Shown: positions 1-8,684 of the stretch, piece by piece
Numbering within the stretch: position 1 is the first letter of the stretch
Layout: every line of letters begins with the position of its first letter
Assembly (NCBI RefSeq): GCF_000746255.1
Contig: NZ_JQKW01000008.1
Span: 1-64,000 of the forward strand
DNA from: Thermodesulfobacterium hydrogeniphilum
Lineage (GTDB): Bacteria > Desulfobacterota > Thermodesulfobacteria > Thermodesulfobacteriales > Thermodesulfobacteriaceae
DNA length: 64,000 nucleotides
Direction of reading: 5' to 3'
Notes under the pieces: model-generated
Databases searched by the model: none
Told to the model about the DNA's origin: nothing
Seen by the model: only the letters and a program-made list of their open reading frames with translations
Position numbers and translations under genes: made by a program

Positions 1-383
1 ACATTAACCTGTCTTGCTAACAACACATGCTCCCTTGTCTGTGGCATAGGCCCATCTGTCGCTGCCACAACAAGAATAGCTCCATCCATCTGCGCCGCAC
101 CTGTTATCATGTTCTTTATATAATCCGCATGCCCTGGACAATCTATATGCGCATAGTGCCTCTTCTCCGTCTCATACTCAACATGCGCAAGCTGTATAGT
201 TATACCTCTTGCCTTCTCCTCAGGTGCCTTATCTATATTCTCAAATGGTATCCACTCTGCCCACCCCTTCGTAGATAATACCCTTGTCATTGCACTTGTT
301 AATGTGGTCTTACCATGATCAATATGCCCTATCGTCCCTACATTTAAATGCGGCTTCCTCCTCTCAAATTTCTGCTTAGCCAT
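1..383 (-). CDS. tuf: Elongation factor Tu, N-terminal part (cut by window edge)
   Basis: The 127 visible residues start [20 protein letters not shown] and contain the P-loop [10 protein letters not shown] (most EF-Tu proteins have V where this has I), the switch region with RGITIQ, and the G3 motif [10 protein letters not shown]-Tu is the GTPase that delivers aminoacyl-tRNA to the ribosome. The ATG at 383 follows a GGAGG-type ribosome binding site. The gene continues beyond the left edge. It lies directly downstream of tRNA-Tyr, tRNA-Gly and tRNA-Thr on the same strand, the same order as the well-known bacterial tRNA-tufB operon, so cotranscription is likely. Confidence 0.97.
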   Translation of the reverse strand, partial: MAKQKFERRKPHLNVGTIGHIDHGKTTLTSAMTRVLSTKGWAEWIPFENIDKAPEEKARGITIQLAHVEYETEKRHYAHIDCPGHADYIKNMITGAAQMDGAILVVAATDGPMPQTREHVLLARQVN

Positions 384-439
384 TTCCCCTTCCTCCTAAT
401 AGCAATTTTTTAATTTTCAAATTTTTTATAAATCCAAAA

Positions 440-515
440 TGGAGCCCACGACCGGACTCGAACCGGTGACCACTTCCTTACCAAGGAAGTGCTCTACCTC
501 CTGAGCTACGTGGGC
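440..515 (-). tRNA. tRNA-Thr (GGT anticodon)
   Basis: Minus strand reads GCCCACG acceptor, D arm, anticodon loop TTGGTAA between ACTTCC and GGAAGT, T arm GGTTCGAGTCC, acceptor CGTGGGC, discriminator T and an encoded CCA. It is the only one of the three tRNAs here with an encoded CCA. It sits between tRNA-Gly and tuf. Confidence 0.95.
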
Positions 516-529
516 TTCTTAAAAACAAA

Positions 530-602
530 AGCGGGCGACGGGACTCGAACCCGCAACCCTCAGCTTGGAAGGCTGATGCTCTACCACTTGAGCTACGCCC
601 GC
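530..602 (-). tRNA. tRNA-Gly (TCC anticodon)
   Basis: Minus strand reads GCGGGCG acceptor, anticodon loop CTTCCAA closed by TCAGC and GCTGA, T arm GGTTCGAGTCC and acceptor CGCCCGC. The discriminator is T and no CCA is encoded. Middle gene of the Tyr-Gly-Thr cluster. Confidence 0.95.
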
Positions 603-624
603 TTCTTTGTCTAAAATTTAAAAA

Positions 625-707
625 TGGAGGGGGGAGGATTTGAACCTCCGAAGGCAAAAGCCACCGGGTTTACAGCCCGGCCCCTTTGGCCGCTCGGGTA
701 CCCCTCC
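625..707 (-). tRNA. tRNA-Tyr (GTA anticodon)
   Basis: A class II tRNA of 83 nt with a long variable arm. Acceptor GGAGGGG/CCCCTCC, anticodon loop CTGTAAA between CCGGG and CCCGG. No CCA is encoded. First gene of the tRNA-tuf operon. Confidence 0.95.
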
Positions 708-719
708 AGTTTTCTTATA

Positions 720-747
720 AAATTAACTTAAATTTAATTTTTGTCAA
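720..747 (-). promoter_or_regulatory. Likely promoter of the tRNA-Tyr/Gly/Thr-tuf operon
   Basis: Minus strand TTGACA (742-747), a 16-bp spacer and TAATTT (720-725), just upstream of tRNA-Tyr. The -35 box is consensus and the -10 box is weak. Confidence 0.45.
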
Positions 748-758
748 GAGACCTTAAA

Positions 759-1946
759 TTATTTTGACATCTTTTGAACAACATCCTTAAAGTATAAATC
801 AAACACTACAGCTGTAGTTCTAAATGCTAAATGAGCAAATTTGGAATAAACAACTCCTAAAAATAACATAAAAACTATAACTAAATGTGCAAGATAAACC
901 AAAGAAGTTATATTTTTCAAACCAGGAATAGAACGGATAATTTCTATACCAAAACCTGTTAAACCTAAAAACAAAATCAAATAAATTAAAAAGCTATCAG
1001 GATAGCTTGTTCTTAAACTCTTTTCTGCCTCAGCCTGACTCCTACCAACCATTATATCAATAATTCCATAAAGAAGTAAAATACCTCCAATATTACCCAA
1101 CCATTTTACAGGATGAGTTAAAGGATTCCAAGGAGTATGAAATCCTAAAATATCAGCCATTACAAATACTATAGCTGTAGTTAAAGCTAATATAATAAAA
1201 GAATAAAGCAAAAATTTATGAGGATTTGCTCTCCAATTATTAGCATTACATTTCACAAATCTACTGTGAGATAAAATTTCACTAATAGCTGGAATAAAAT
1301 AAGTTTTTAATATAGTCCACATTCCATATCTGTAAGCCTGAGGAATTTTATAAGTTTCTACATAAGCATTCCACATTCTGTTAATAGCTGAAAATAAAAT
1401 AATAACTACAAAAGCTGCTAAAGGCAAAAATACCACATCTATCATTAATACTCTGGCAGGCAAGTGGAAAATCCATATATCATAGTGAGGTCCACCATAA
1501 GGAAAAGAGTTAGCATCAAAAAGATTGGGCATTCCTTGAAAAGTAGCTATCATACCAAGAAAAATGAAAAATAAAGCTATAAGTGGCAAAACAATCAATC
1601 CTAAGGGTCTGTTATAAAAAGTATGCAAGAACTTAAAAGGCACAGCTTCTTTTATAACTAAAAGCCTTAAAGCTGCCATAACATCACCAGGATTAGCTCC
1701 TCTTGGACAATACTTACTACAATCTCCACACTGATGACATAACCATACCGCAGGATCATTTAGTAATTTGTCCTTAAAACCCCATTGTGCTAAAATCATC
1801 TGTTTTCTGGGAAAAGGAGCTTCATCAGAAGATAAAGGACAAACTGTAGCACAAGTAGCACACTGATAACATTTCTTTAAAGTGTCACCACCTACTTCTT
1901 GTATCTCTTTAATAACATTTAAATTAGGATCTACCTTTATAGCCAT
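759..1946 (-). CDS. qmoC: QmoC, membrane subunit of the Qmo electron-transfer complex
   Basis: 395 residues. The N-terminal soluble HdrC-like part carries two [4Fe-4S] motifs, CX2CX2CX3CP at C26/29/32/36 and C70/73/76/80. From about residue 105 onward several hydrophobic helices form the cytochrome b / quinone-reacting membrane domain. Qmo links the menaquinone pool to APS reductase in sulfate reducers. I chose the ATG at 1946 (MAIKVDPN) because GGGAGGAG precedes it and it lies 13 nt after the qmoB stop; the longer open frame would run into qmoB. Last gene of qmoABC. I see no clear terminator before the tRNA operon. Confidence 0.95.
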   Translation of the reverse strand: MAIKVDPNLNVIKEIQEVGGDTLKKCYQCATCATVCPLSSDEAPFPRKQMILAQWGFKDKLLNDPAVWLCHQCGDCSKYCPRGANPGDVMAALRLLVIKEAVPFKFLHTFYNRPLGLIVLPLIALFFIFLGMIATFQGMPNLFDANSFPYGGPHYDIWIFHLPARVLMIDVVFLPLAAFVVIILFSAINRMWNAYVETYKIPQAYRYGMWTILKTYFIPAISEILSHSRFVKCNANNWRANPHKFLLYSFIILALTTAIVFVMADILGFHTPWNPLTHPVKWLGNIGGILLLYGIIDIMVGRSQAEAEKSLRTSYPDSFLIYLILFLGLTGFGIEIIRSIPGLKNITSLVYLAHLVIVFMLFLGVVYSKFAHLAFRTTAVVFDLYFKDVVQKMSK

Positions 1947-1959
1947 AGTTCTCCTCCCT

Positions 1960-4167
1960 TTACCATCCTTTAAATGGATTTTCTTCAAACCCTTTTATTT
2001 CTTCATTAAATTCTTTCATTTTATTAACAGCTTCGTCAACTTCATCTATAGCTACTGTATGTAATGTAACTCTTTCTGACTCTAATGCAAGTTGTTGTAA
2101 TGTCTCAGCTACATTTTCCATACGTCTGTTAGCCAATTCACTACCTTTTATAAAATGACACTGATAATTTTCTCCAAATTTACAACCCAATAAAAGAATA
2201 CCATCATACCCTTTACTCATAGCATCTTTTACAAAAGAAACATTAACTGATCCTAAACATCTTACAGGTATAATTCTAAAACTAACAGGAAGGCTCTTCT
2301 TTTGATAAGCAGCCATATCTAATGCTGGTAAAGCATCATTTTCACATACAAAAGCCATCAGTCTATATAATCCATAGCCTTGTTCAGGCATCTCAGTAGC
2401 TTTTATCATATTGGTTATCATATCTATAGAGTAGTCTTTAAAACTAATAATTCTCTGAGGACAAGCACCAAAACAAGTTCCACATCTTCTACATCTGGTT
2501 ACAAATTGAATTGGAAAGCCCTTTTCATCTTCATTTAAAGCACCAAAAGGACATTCTTCTGTACATCTCTTACACTGAGTACACATTTTTAAATCAAATT
2601 CTGGATAAGCATAATCCCAGGTTCTTGGATGTACAGCATGTCCTTCTTCAATAGCAACCAAGCATTGTATAGCCTTAAGAGTAGCACCACGAGCATCTTC
2701 TATGGCCTGCTGTATAGTCATAGGCTGATGAATAGCTCCCGCTGCATAGATTCCTGTTCTTCTTGTTTCATAAGGAAAACATATAAAATTAGAATCTGCA
2801 TACCCGTAAAAGAGATTTAATTCCTCTTCTGGAAGACCTGGTCCCTGTCTGTATTCTAAATTAAGAACAGGTTCTTCTGCAGTAACAGGCACCATTCCTG
2901 TAGCAAGAACAACCACATCAACTTCAATTTCTAATCTCTCTCCTAATAAAGTCTCATCTACTACAACTTTTACTTTGCCATTTTCTCCTTCAGAAACACT
3001 TACCACCTTGCCTTTAGTTAAAAATATTCCTGGATCATCCTGTAAAGTTTTATAGAAGTTCTCAAAAATTCCCATGGTTCTCATATGATCATAAATTATA
3101 AAAGCCTTTGCTTCAGGATCAGCTTCCCTAATATATTTTGCCTGTTTTAAAGATGCTAAACAACAAAAACCAGAACAATAAGGCAAATGATTCTCATCAC
3201 GCTGACCTGCACATTGAATAAAAAGAACACTCTTAATAGGTGCCCCATCAGAAGGTCTTACTAATTTATCCTCTTTTGCCATCTGTTCAAATTGAACATT
3301 AGTAACCACATTCTTAATTGTTCCATATCCTAAATCAGAAAGCTTACTTGCATCATAAGGCTTAAAACCAGCAGCTAAAACTATAGCTCCTATTTTCTCT
3401 TCTATCTCTTTACCACCCTGTTTAATTTTCACATTAAATAAACCTGGAGCTCCAGAAATTTGAGCTACTGTAGCTCCTTTATATACCTTTATTTTGTCAT
3501 TGCTTTCTACTTGAGAAATTAGATCATTTACAATAGGGGGAACTATGTTTTTATAAGGAGGTTTTATTTCACAATGAGCTTTCATTTTAGCCACAAAACC
3601 ACCGAGTTCTTTTTCTTTTTCAACCAAAACCACATCATGTCCAGCTTTAGCAGCTTCTAAAGCTGCAGTAAGACCTGCTACACCTCCACCAATTACTAAT
3701 ATGGTCTTAGAAATCTCCTCTTCAGGTTTATAAGGTTGTGGAAAATTATAGCTCTGAAGTTTAGCTACACCCATTCTAACATAATCCTTAGCTAAAGCCA
3801 TAAGCTCATCTTTAAAAGTTACACCTTCTACATATTCAGCAGAATCATCTAAAACTTCTCCTTCTTCTCCTAAAGGAAATCTACTCCAAACAACTCCCTC
3901 TCTTAAACTTGTTCTATCTACAGCAACATTATCAAAATTAAAAACATCATAATTCACTCTTTGTGAACAGGCACAAATTGAAACAGCTTCCAAACCATCT
4001 TCTTTAATTTTCTGTTCTATAAATGCTCTTCCCTCTTTAGAACATAAAGCCTCTCTACTATATACTACCGCAGCTCCCTGCTCCTTAGCTGCATTTTCCA
4101 ATTCTGCTATATCTAAACGCTCTCCTATATTACATGAGGTACATATAAATACACCTATTTTCTGCAT
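1960..4167 (-). CDS. qmoB: QmoB, HdrA/MvhD-like flavoprotein subunit of the Qmo complex
   Basis: 735 residues with three parts. The N-terminal ~150 residues (ICTSCNIGERLD, CSKEG, ICACSQR) are of the HdrA N-terminal type. Next comes an FAD domain beginning ILVIGGGVAGLTAALEA near residue 155. Then come two ferredoxin motifs, CTQCKRCTEECP and CRRCGTCFGACP, followed by a C-terminal MvhD-like domain with VRCLGS and GCKFGENYQCHF. It passes electrons within Qmo between QmoC and QmoA/AprBA. The start is 4 nt after qmoA, with GGGGG upstream as ribosome binding site. No selenocysteine codon or broken motif was seen. Confidence 0.95.
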   Translation of the reverse strand: MQKIGVFICTSCNIGERLDIAELENAAKEQGAAVVYSREALCSKEGRAFIEQKIKEDGLEAVSICACSQRVNYDVFNFDNVAVDRTSLREGVVWSRFPLGEEGEVLDDSAEYVEGVTFKDELMALAKDYVRMGVAKLQSYNFPQPYKPEEEISKTILVIGGGVAGLTAALEAAKAGHDVVLVEKEKELGGFVAKMKAHCEIKPPYKNIVPPIVNDLISQVESNDKIKVYKGATVAQISGAPGLFNVKIKQGGKEIEEKIGAIVLAAGFKPYDASKLSDLGYGTIKNVVTNVQFEQMAKEDKLVRPSDGAPIKSVLFIQCAGQRDENHLPYCSGFCCLASLKQAKYIREADPEAKAFIIYDHMRTMGIFENFYKTLQDDPGIFLTKGKVVSVSEGENGKVKVVVDETLLGERLEIEVDVVVLATGMVPVTAEEPVLNLEYRQGPGLPEEELNLFYGYADSNFICFPYETRRTGIYAAGAIHQPMTIQQAIEDARGATLKAIQCLVAIEEGHAVHPRTWDYAYPEFDLKMCTQCKRCTEECPFGALNEDEKGFPIQFVTRCRRCGTCFGACPQRIISFKDYSIDMITNMIKATEMPEQGYGLYRLMAFVCENDALPALDMAAYQKKSLPVSFRIIPVRCLGSVNVSFVKDAMSKGYDGILLLGCKFGENYQCHFIKGSELANRRMENVAETLQQLALESERVTLHTVAIDEVDEAVNKMKEFNEEIKGFEENPFKGW

Positions 4168-4170
4168 TTT

Positions 4171-5412
4171 TTACCCCCTTTTTATAATTTGAATAGCTTT
4201 CAAAGCTGCCCCTGTTGCTGTCTCATTAGAAGTCATAACATCTAAAGGCATTTTAGCACATCCACATCCAATAATTCCTTCTTCATAGAAAACAAATCCG
4301 TTCTCATCCACTTTCAGACCAGGTATTTCCATTCCGGCAATACTTGGTTGCATACCAAGAGCTAATACTACCATATTAACTCTTTCATTTATTTTTTTAC
4401 CAGAAAGAGTATCTTCTGCTGTAACTATTAAATCCTTAGTCTCTGGATCTTCTTCAATTTTAGCAACTTTTCCTTTTATAAAAGTGATTCTTGCTTCTTC
4501 TTGAGCTCTTCTCAAAAATTTTTCATATCTTCCAGGTGTTCTAATATCAATATAAAAAATCAAAGCTTCAGCTTCAGGATCTTGTTCTGCTAAATAAAGA
4601 CTATGCTTTAAAGATGCCAAACAGCAAATATAAGAACAATAAGGTAAATGATTCTCATCACGAGATCCTGCACACTGAACAAAAGCAACCTTTTTAGGAG
4701 GTGTATTATCAGATGGTCTTAAAATTTTTCCTCCTGTAGGCCCCCAAGGAGAAGCTAACCTTTCCATCTGCATATTAGTAATTACATTAGTAAACTTTCC
4801 ATAACCTAAATTATCAAGTTTGGTTGCATCATAAGGTTTCCATCCTGTTGCCCAGATAATAGCTCCAACCTCAAATTCTTTTATTTCTTCTTTCATGTCG
4901 GGATCTATAGCATTATATTTACAAGCTGCCATTATTCTTTCCAAATCTCCGGGAGCTAATGCATCCTTGTCAAGAACATATTTCATTGGAAATGCCATAG
5001 GATAAGGTAAATAAATAGCTTTGGTTTTTCTTAATCCAAAATCAAAATCACTCACCCTTTCTCCTTCACAAACTTTTTCACATTCTCCACAAGCAGTACA
5101 ATTATCATTTACATAACGAGGTCTGATCTTGACTTTAACTTTATAATTTCCAGGCTCTCCAGAAATTTCCATTACCTCAGCCATAGTATAAACTTTGATA
5201 CGAGGATTGGATTTAATTCTTCTAAAATTTATCTCCAAACCACATGTAGGAGGACATAACTTAGGAAAATAATAACGAAGCTGAGCAACTCTACCTCCTA
5301 AACTCGGCTCTTTCTCTATCAAAATAACTTCTGCCCCTACTTCAGCAGCCTCAACAGCTGCTGTAATCCCACTAATGCCTCCACCTACTACTAATATAGG
5401 TAATTGTCCCAT
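4171..5412 (-). CDS. qmoA: QmoA, HdrA-like flavoprotein subunit of the Qmo complex
   Basis: 413 residues. FAD-binding start LVVGGGISGITAAVEA, then GGRVAQLRYYFPKLCPPTCG and a cysteine cluster CTACGECEKVCEGE near residue 125. The central segment AFVQCAGSRDENHLPYCS has a close counterpart in QmoB (LFIQCAGQRDENHLPYCS), as expected for the two HdrA-related subunits. First gene of qmoABC. The ATG follows GGGAGGGG. Upstream are 117 bp filled by a 21-bp hairpin and the aprA terminator, with no obvious -35/-10 pair. Confidence 0.95.
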   Translation of the reverse strand: MGQLPILVVGGGISGITAAVEAAEVGAEVILIEKEPSLGGRVAQLRYYFPKLCPPTCGLEINFRRIKSNPRIKVYTMAEVMEISGEPGNYKVKVKIRPRYVNDNCTACGECEKVCEGERVSDFDFGLRKTKAIYLPYPMAFPMKYVLDKDALAPGDLERIMAACKYNAIDPDMKEEIKEFEVGAIIWATGWKPYDATKLDNLGYGKFTNVITNMQMERLASPWGPTGGKILRPSDNTPPKKVAFVQCAGSRDENHLPYCSYICCLASLKHSLYLAEQDPEAEALIFYIDIRTPGRYEKFLRRAQEEARITFIKGKVAKIEEDPETKDLIVTAEDTLSGKKINERVNMVVLALGMQPSIAGMEIPGLKVDENGFVFYEEGIIGCGCAKMPLDVMTSNETATGAALKAIQIIKRG

Positions 5413-5431
5413 AATCCCCTCCCTAAGACAC

Positions 5432-5479
5432 TTTTTCAGAATAAATCTCCTTTTCCATAAGGAGATTTATTCTGAAAAA
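5432..5479. repeat. Perfect 21-bp inverted repeat between aprA and qmoA
   Basis: The arms 5432-5452 and 5459-5479 are exact reverse complements around a 6-nt loop (TTCCAT). In the direction of transcription (minus) it follows the aprA terminator and ends 19 bp before the qmoA ATG. As RNA it would form a very stable hairpin just ahead of the ribosome binding site. A second terminator or an mRNA-processing or stabilising element are the main options; its role is not known. Confidence 0.85.
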
Positions 5480-5480
5480 A

Positions 5481-5511
5481 ATAAAAAAGAGGGGGCTATT
5501 AGCCCCCTCTT
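5481..5511 (-). terminator. Rho-independent terminator after aprA
   Basis: 11-bp stem (5487-5497 with 5501-5511) containing GGGGGC/GCCCCC and a 3-nt loop. On the minus strand it is followed by an interrupted T tract. It lies 19 bp past the aprA stop. Confidence 0.85.
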
Positions 5512-5529
5512 AAATATTATTATTTAAAT

Positions 5530-7530
5530 TTACGGTCCAAGTGGATCAGGAATGATCTGAACATAAGGATATGTTTCTAAAGTCCACTCCTTGGTCTCAG
5601 GATCACAATGGGAAAGAGTAAAACATTTCCATTCATCATCTTTAAGTTCAGGAAAGTCTGTTCTATAGAAGTATCCAGGATAACGGGTTTCTTCACGGAA
5701 GAGAATATGCAAGAGATGAGCTTCAGCAGTCCATACACGATGAATATTTTCCCAAGCTCTCATAAGTTCATGAAGATCTCTGGCTGCAGCCATCTGCATA
5801 TCTTCTTTCAACATTCTAAGAAGTTCCAATCCTCTTTCAAGCATTACCTTGTTGGTTTTATAGAAAGTAGAAGTTCCAGCTACATATTCATCCATAAGTT
5901 TCATAAGTCTTGCCTGAATATGACGAGGAATTAGATAATTGGGGTTGATTTCATAATGTGTAGAAGCATTCTTGAATTGTTCAAATCTATACCAAGGTGC
6001 ATAAATTTCCTTCTTTAAATCTTCAGCATTTTCCTTAGGAGTAGGAGTATAATCTTTGTTATCAAGACAGAATTTAACCATAGCTTTTGCAGCAATTCTT
6101 CCTTCTACGTGAGAACCAGAAGAGAATTTATGTCCAGAAGCTCCTACAGTATCACCAGCGCAGAAAAGACCTTTTACTGTTGTCATTCTGTTATAAAGAC
6201 CTATCTCTTTCCAAGGAGCTTTATATTCTTCAGGTACCCAATCTTCATCAGGGCCACATACCCAAGCTCCAGCACATCCAGCATGAGATCCAAGGAGATA
6301 AGGTTCAGTAGGCATAATTTCAGAAGGAACTTTTTCAGGTTCAATATTTAAACAAGCCCAAAGTCCAGCCTGAGTTACACACATATCTAAGAAGTCTTCC
6401 CAAGCTTCAGCAATAAGATGCTTGAACTCTTTTTTATCCATATTCTTTGCTGCTTCCTGAAGTGCCCATTCAGTATGGATATAAATAGGACCACGACCAG
6501 CTTCCATTTCAATAAGCATAGCGTGGTTTCTTAAACAGGTTCCAATAACAGAAGCTTCACTATAAGGAGCAAATTTCTTAAGTTCATCTTTATGTTTAGC
6601 AATATAATCTTCACCAAAAGCATTGCTTGCTCTGGCTTTAAAGAGCAAGAACCAAGCACCAACTGGACCATAACCATCTTTAAAACGTGCAGGGATAAAT
6701 CTGTTTTCCATAAGAACAAGTTTAGCACCAGTCATAGCACACATAGCATAACCGGTTCCAGGATTCCATACAGGATACCAAGCACGTCCTTTACCTTCAT
6801 CAATGGATCTTGGACGGAAAATATTAACAGCACCACCTGTAGAAAGTAAAGTAGCTTTAGCTTTTATAATGAAAATCTTATTCTCTCTAACAGAAAATCC
6901 TACTGCTCCAGCACAACGATTGGGCTCATTAGCATCAAGTAAAGGCCTCACAATAAAACATCTTTCAATGTATTCAGCATTTTCATAGGATTCAATAGCA
7001 TTCTTAGCAGCTTCAGCTACAATTACCTTATAAGATTCTCCATTGATCATGATCTGCCAGCGTCCAGAACGAACAGGTTGAGCACCTCCCTTCAAAGTCA
7101 AACCTTTAGCCTTAGCCTCAGCTCCATCCAAGGTTTTTCCTGTATTAGGATCTTTTTTCCAGATAGGAAGACCCCATTCTTCAAAACAATGCACTGTATC
7201 ATCAACATGACGACCAACATCAAATACAAGATCTTCACGAACAATTCCCATTAAGTCGCAACGAACCATTCTTACATAGTCATCAGGCTTATTTTCTCCA
7301 ATATAAGTGTTAATAGCAGAAAGACCCATAGCAACAGCACCAGATCTTTCCATAGCAGCTTTATCACAAAGCAAAATTCTTAAACCATGAGGCTTAGCCC
7401 AACGAACAGCTTCTACCGCTGCTCCACAAGCAGCCATTCCACCACCAACAATTAAAATATCTGTTTCTTTTTCTACAATTTCAGGCTCTGCACATGGCAA
7501 ACCAGAATTATAAAACCAAATCTTAGGCAT
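5530..7530 (-). CDS. aprA: Adenylylsulfate (APS) reductase, alpha subunit
   Basis: 666 residues, normal length for dissimilatory AprA. It holds the FAD cofactor and reduces APS to sulfite and AMP. Seen: FAD fold ILIVGGGMAACGAAVEA near residue 30, RSGAVAMGLSAINTY, a GHKFSSGSHVEGRIAAKA flavin motif near residue 480, and the C-terminal aromatic-rich part. I took the ATG at 7530 because GGAGG lies 8 nt ahead; an in-frame GTG nine bases upstream overlaps that Shine-Dalgarno sequence. Cotranscribed with aprB 67 bp upstream. Confidence 0.97.
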   Translation of the reverse strand: MPKIWFYNSGLPCAEPEIVEKETDILIVGGGMAACGAAVEAVRWAKPHGLRILLCDKAAMERSGAVAMGLSAINTYIGENKPDDYVRMVRCDLMGIVREDLVFDVGRHVDDTVHCFEEWGLPIWKKDPNTGKTLDGAEAKAKGLTLKGGAQPVRSGRWQIMINGESYKVIVAEAAKNAIESYENAEYIERCFIVRPLLDANEPNRCAGAVGFSVRENKIFIIKAKATLLSTGGAVNIFRPRSIDEGKGRAWYPVWNPGTGYAMCAMTGAKLVLMENRFIPARFKDGYGPVGAWFLLFKARASNAFGEDYIAKHKDELKKFAPYSEASVIGTCLRNHAMLIEMEAGRGPIYIHTEWALQEAAKNMDKKEFKHLIAEAWEDFLDMCVTQAGLWACLNIEPEKVPSEIMPTEPYLLGSHAGCAGAWVCGPDEDWVPEEYKAPWKEIGLYNRMTTVKGLFCAGDTVGASGHKFSSGSHVEGRIAAKAMVKFCLDNKDYTPTPKENAEDLKKEIYAPWYRFEQFKNASTHYEINPNYLIPRHIQARLMKLMDEYVAGTSTFYKTNKVMLERGLELLRMLKEDMQMAAARDLHELMRAWENIHRVWTAEAHLLHILFREETRYPGYFYRTDFPELKDDEWKCFTLSHCDPETKEWTLETYPYVQIIPDPLGP

Positions 7531-7597
7531 AACTGCCACCTCCTTTTAAAATTTTAAAATTTTTTTCATTATTACACCAACCATTTAATTACACTAT

Positions 7598-8089
7598 TTA
7601 AAACTTAGCAGTTTTACCAAGAGCAGCAACTTCAAACTTCTTGTTCAATACTGCTTCAGGTTTAGCAGGTTCTACACCATCTGCAGCCTCAGTAAAAAGC
7701 TGGTTGTTATTAATTAAAGATGGATCAGGATCAGGTTTCCCAACTGTAGGATCAGCAGAACCCTCAGGTGTAGTTCTAATCGGGAACTTAAATCTTACAA
7801 CAACACCATTTCTAAACTTGATAGTCCACATAATGTCTGTGGTTCCACGCATAGGCTGGCAAGTTCCATTCAAAGGAGCAAAATCAGCATAATGTCTAAC
7901 TGAAATAGCCCCCTGAGGACAACTCTTTACACAGCTATAACACTCCCAGCACTGATCAGGTTCCTGGTTATAAGCCTTCATAGCTTCAGGATCAAGAATC
8001 ATAAGGTCATTAGGACAAATGTACATACATACAGTTCTGTCACCACCCTTACAACCATCACACTTTTCAGGGTTTACATAACTTGGCAT
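7598..8089 (-). CDS. aprB: Adenylylsulfate (APS) reductase, beta subunit
   Basis: 163 residues. Two [4Fe-4S] clusters are formed from C10, C13, C21, C25 and C47, C50, C53, C57, with the long CX2CX7CX3C first motif typical of AprB. The C-terminal tail is the part that wraps AprA in known structures. It carries electrons from Qmo to the AprA flavin. The ATG at 8089 (MPSYVNPEKC) follows GGAGGTTGG; an in-frame TTG 6 bases upstream is less likely. Confidence 0.97.
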   Translation of the reverse strand: MPSYVNPEKCDGCKGGDRTVCMYICPNDLMILDPEAMKAYNQEPDQCWECYSCVKSCPQGAISVRHYADFAPLNGTCQPMRGTTDIMWTIKFRNGVVVRFKFPIRTTPEGSADPTVGKPDPDPSLINNNQLFTEAADGVEPAKPEAVLNKKFEVAALGKTAKF

Positions 8090-8142
8090 AGCCAACCTCC
8101 TTTTTTGATTTTTATTCTACTATTTAAAAAATTTTTAAGATA

Positions 8143-8170
8143 TTTATATAATTTTCAACCAATAAGTCAA
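8143..8170 (-). promoter_or_regulatory. Likely aprBA promoter
   Basis: Minus strand TTGACT (8165-8170), 16-bp spacer, TATAAA (8143-8148), about 55 bp before aprB. The sat promoter candidate has the same -35 box and spacing. Confidence 0.5.
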
Positions 8171-8252
8171 TTTCTATTTTAACTTATTTATCTTTAAATT
8201 ATCCGAAATTATCAAATTTTTTCTCATTTTTTCTTTCATTTTTACATTTTTA

Positions 8253-8287
8253 AATTCTTAAAGGGGGAAACACCCCCTTTAAGAATT
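8253..8287 (-). terminator. Perfect 15-bp hairpin between the sat unit and aprB
   Basis: Arms 8253-8267 and 8273-8287 are exact reverse complements (core GGGGG/CCCCC) with a 5-nt loop. It begins within the stop codon of the gene at 8286. The tail on the minus strand has no clean T tract, so termination may be partial, or the hairpin may protect a 3' end. Confidence 0.6.
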
Positions 8288-8654
8288 AATCAATATCACT
8301 AATATCAATATCAGGAGCAGGTAAAAATTCTGCTTCTTTAGCTGCAGCTTCTTTAATTTCGTCAATTCTACTAAGAACTCCTTTTACAACCTCCTCTCCT
8401 AATGTTTTCTGCTTAGCGATTTCCTCAAAAAGAGCTCTTTTAAAAGCTACAGGAGTATCTGTAATACAGGCACGTGAATCAATACGAGCAGTTTCAAAAG
8501 CTTTTAAAATTTCATCTTTCAACTCCTCACCAATCTTTACTCTTAAAACCTTTAACTCTCCACCAAACACAGCTTCAATTTGAGATTCAACCGGACTCCC
8601 TTTTATTTTGTTCAATCTATTTTCGTCTAAAAATACTTCTAAAATGTATTCCAT
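8286..8654 (-). CDS. Small conserved protein between sat and aprBA, function unknown
   Basis: 122 residues starting MEYILEVFLDENRLNKIKGS. It is soluble and acidic, has a single cysteine (in DSRACITDTP), no signal peptide and no motif I recognise. It lies 30 bp after the sat stop and shares its strand. A small unknown gene at this sat-apr position is also known from the Archaeoglobus sat operon, as far as I recall; homology to that gene is not tested here. The position suggests a role with sulfate activation, perhaps in assembly or electron transfer. That is inference. Confidence 0.8.
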   Translation of the reverse strand: MEYILEVFLDENRLNKIKGSPVESQIEAVFGGELKVLRVKIGEELKDEILKAFETARIDSRACITDTPVAFKRALFEEIAKQKTLGEEVVKGVLSRIDEIKEAAAKEAEFLPAPDIDISDID

Positions 8655-8684
8655 GTTATCACCTCCTATATTTTTAAAAATTTG

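Noticed and set aside
27-278. Plus-strand open frame at the left edge
   Set aside because: It is the antisense shadow of tuf.
1960-1988. Longer qmoC start inside qmoB
   Set aside because: The extra residues are not family-like, and a good ribosome binding site precedes the ATG at 1946.
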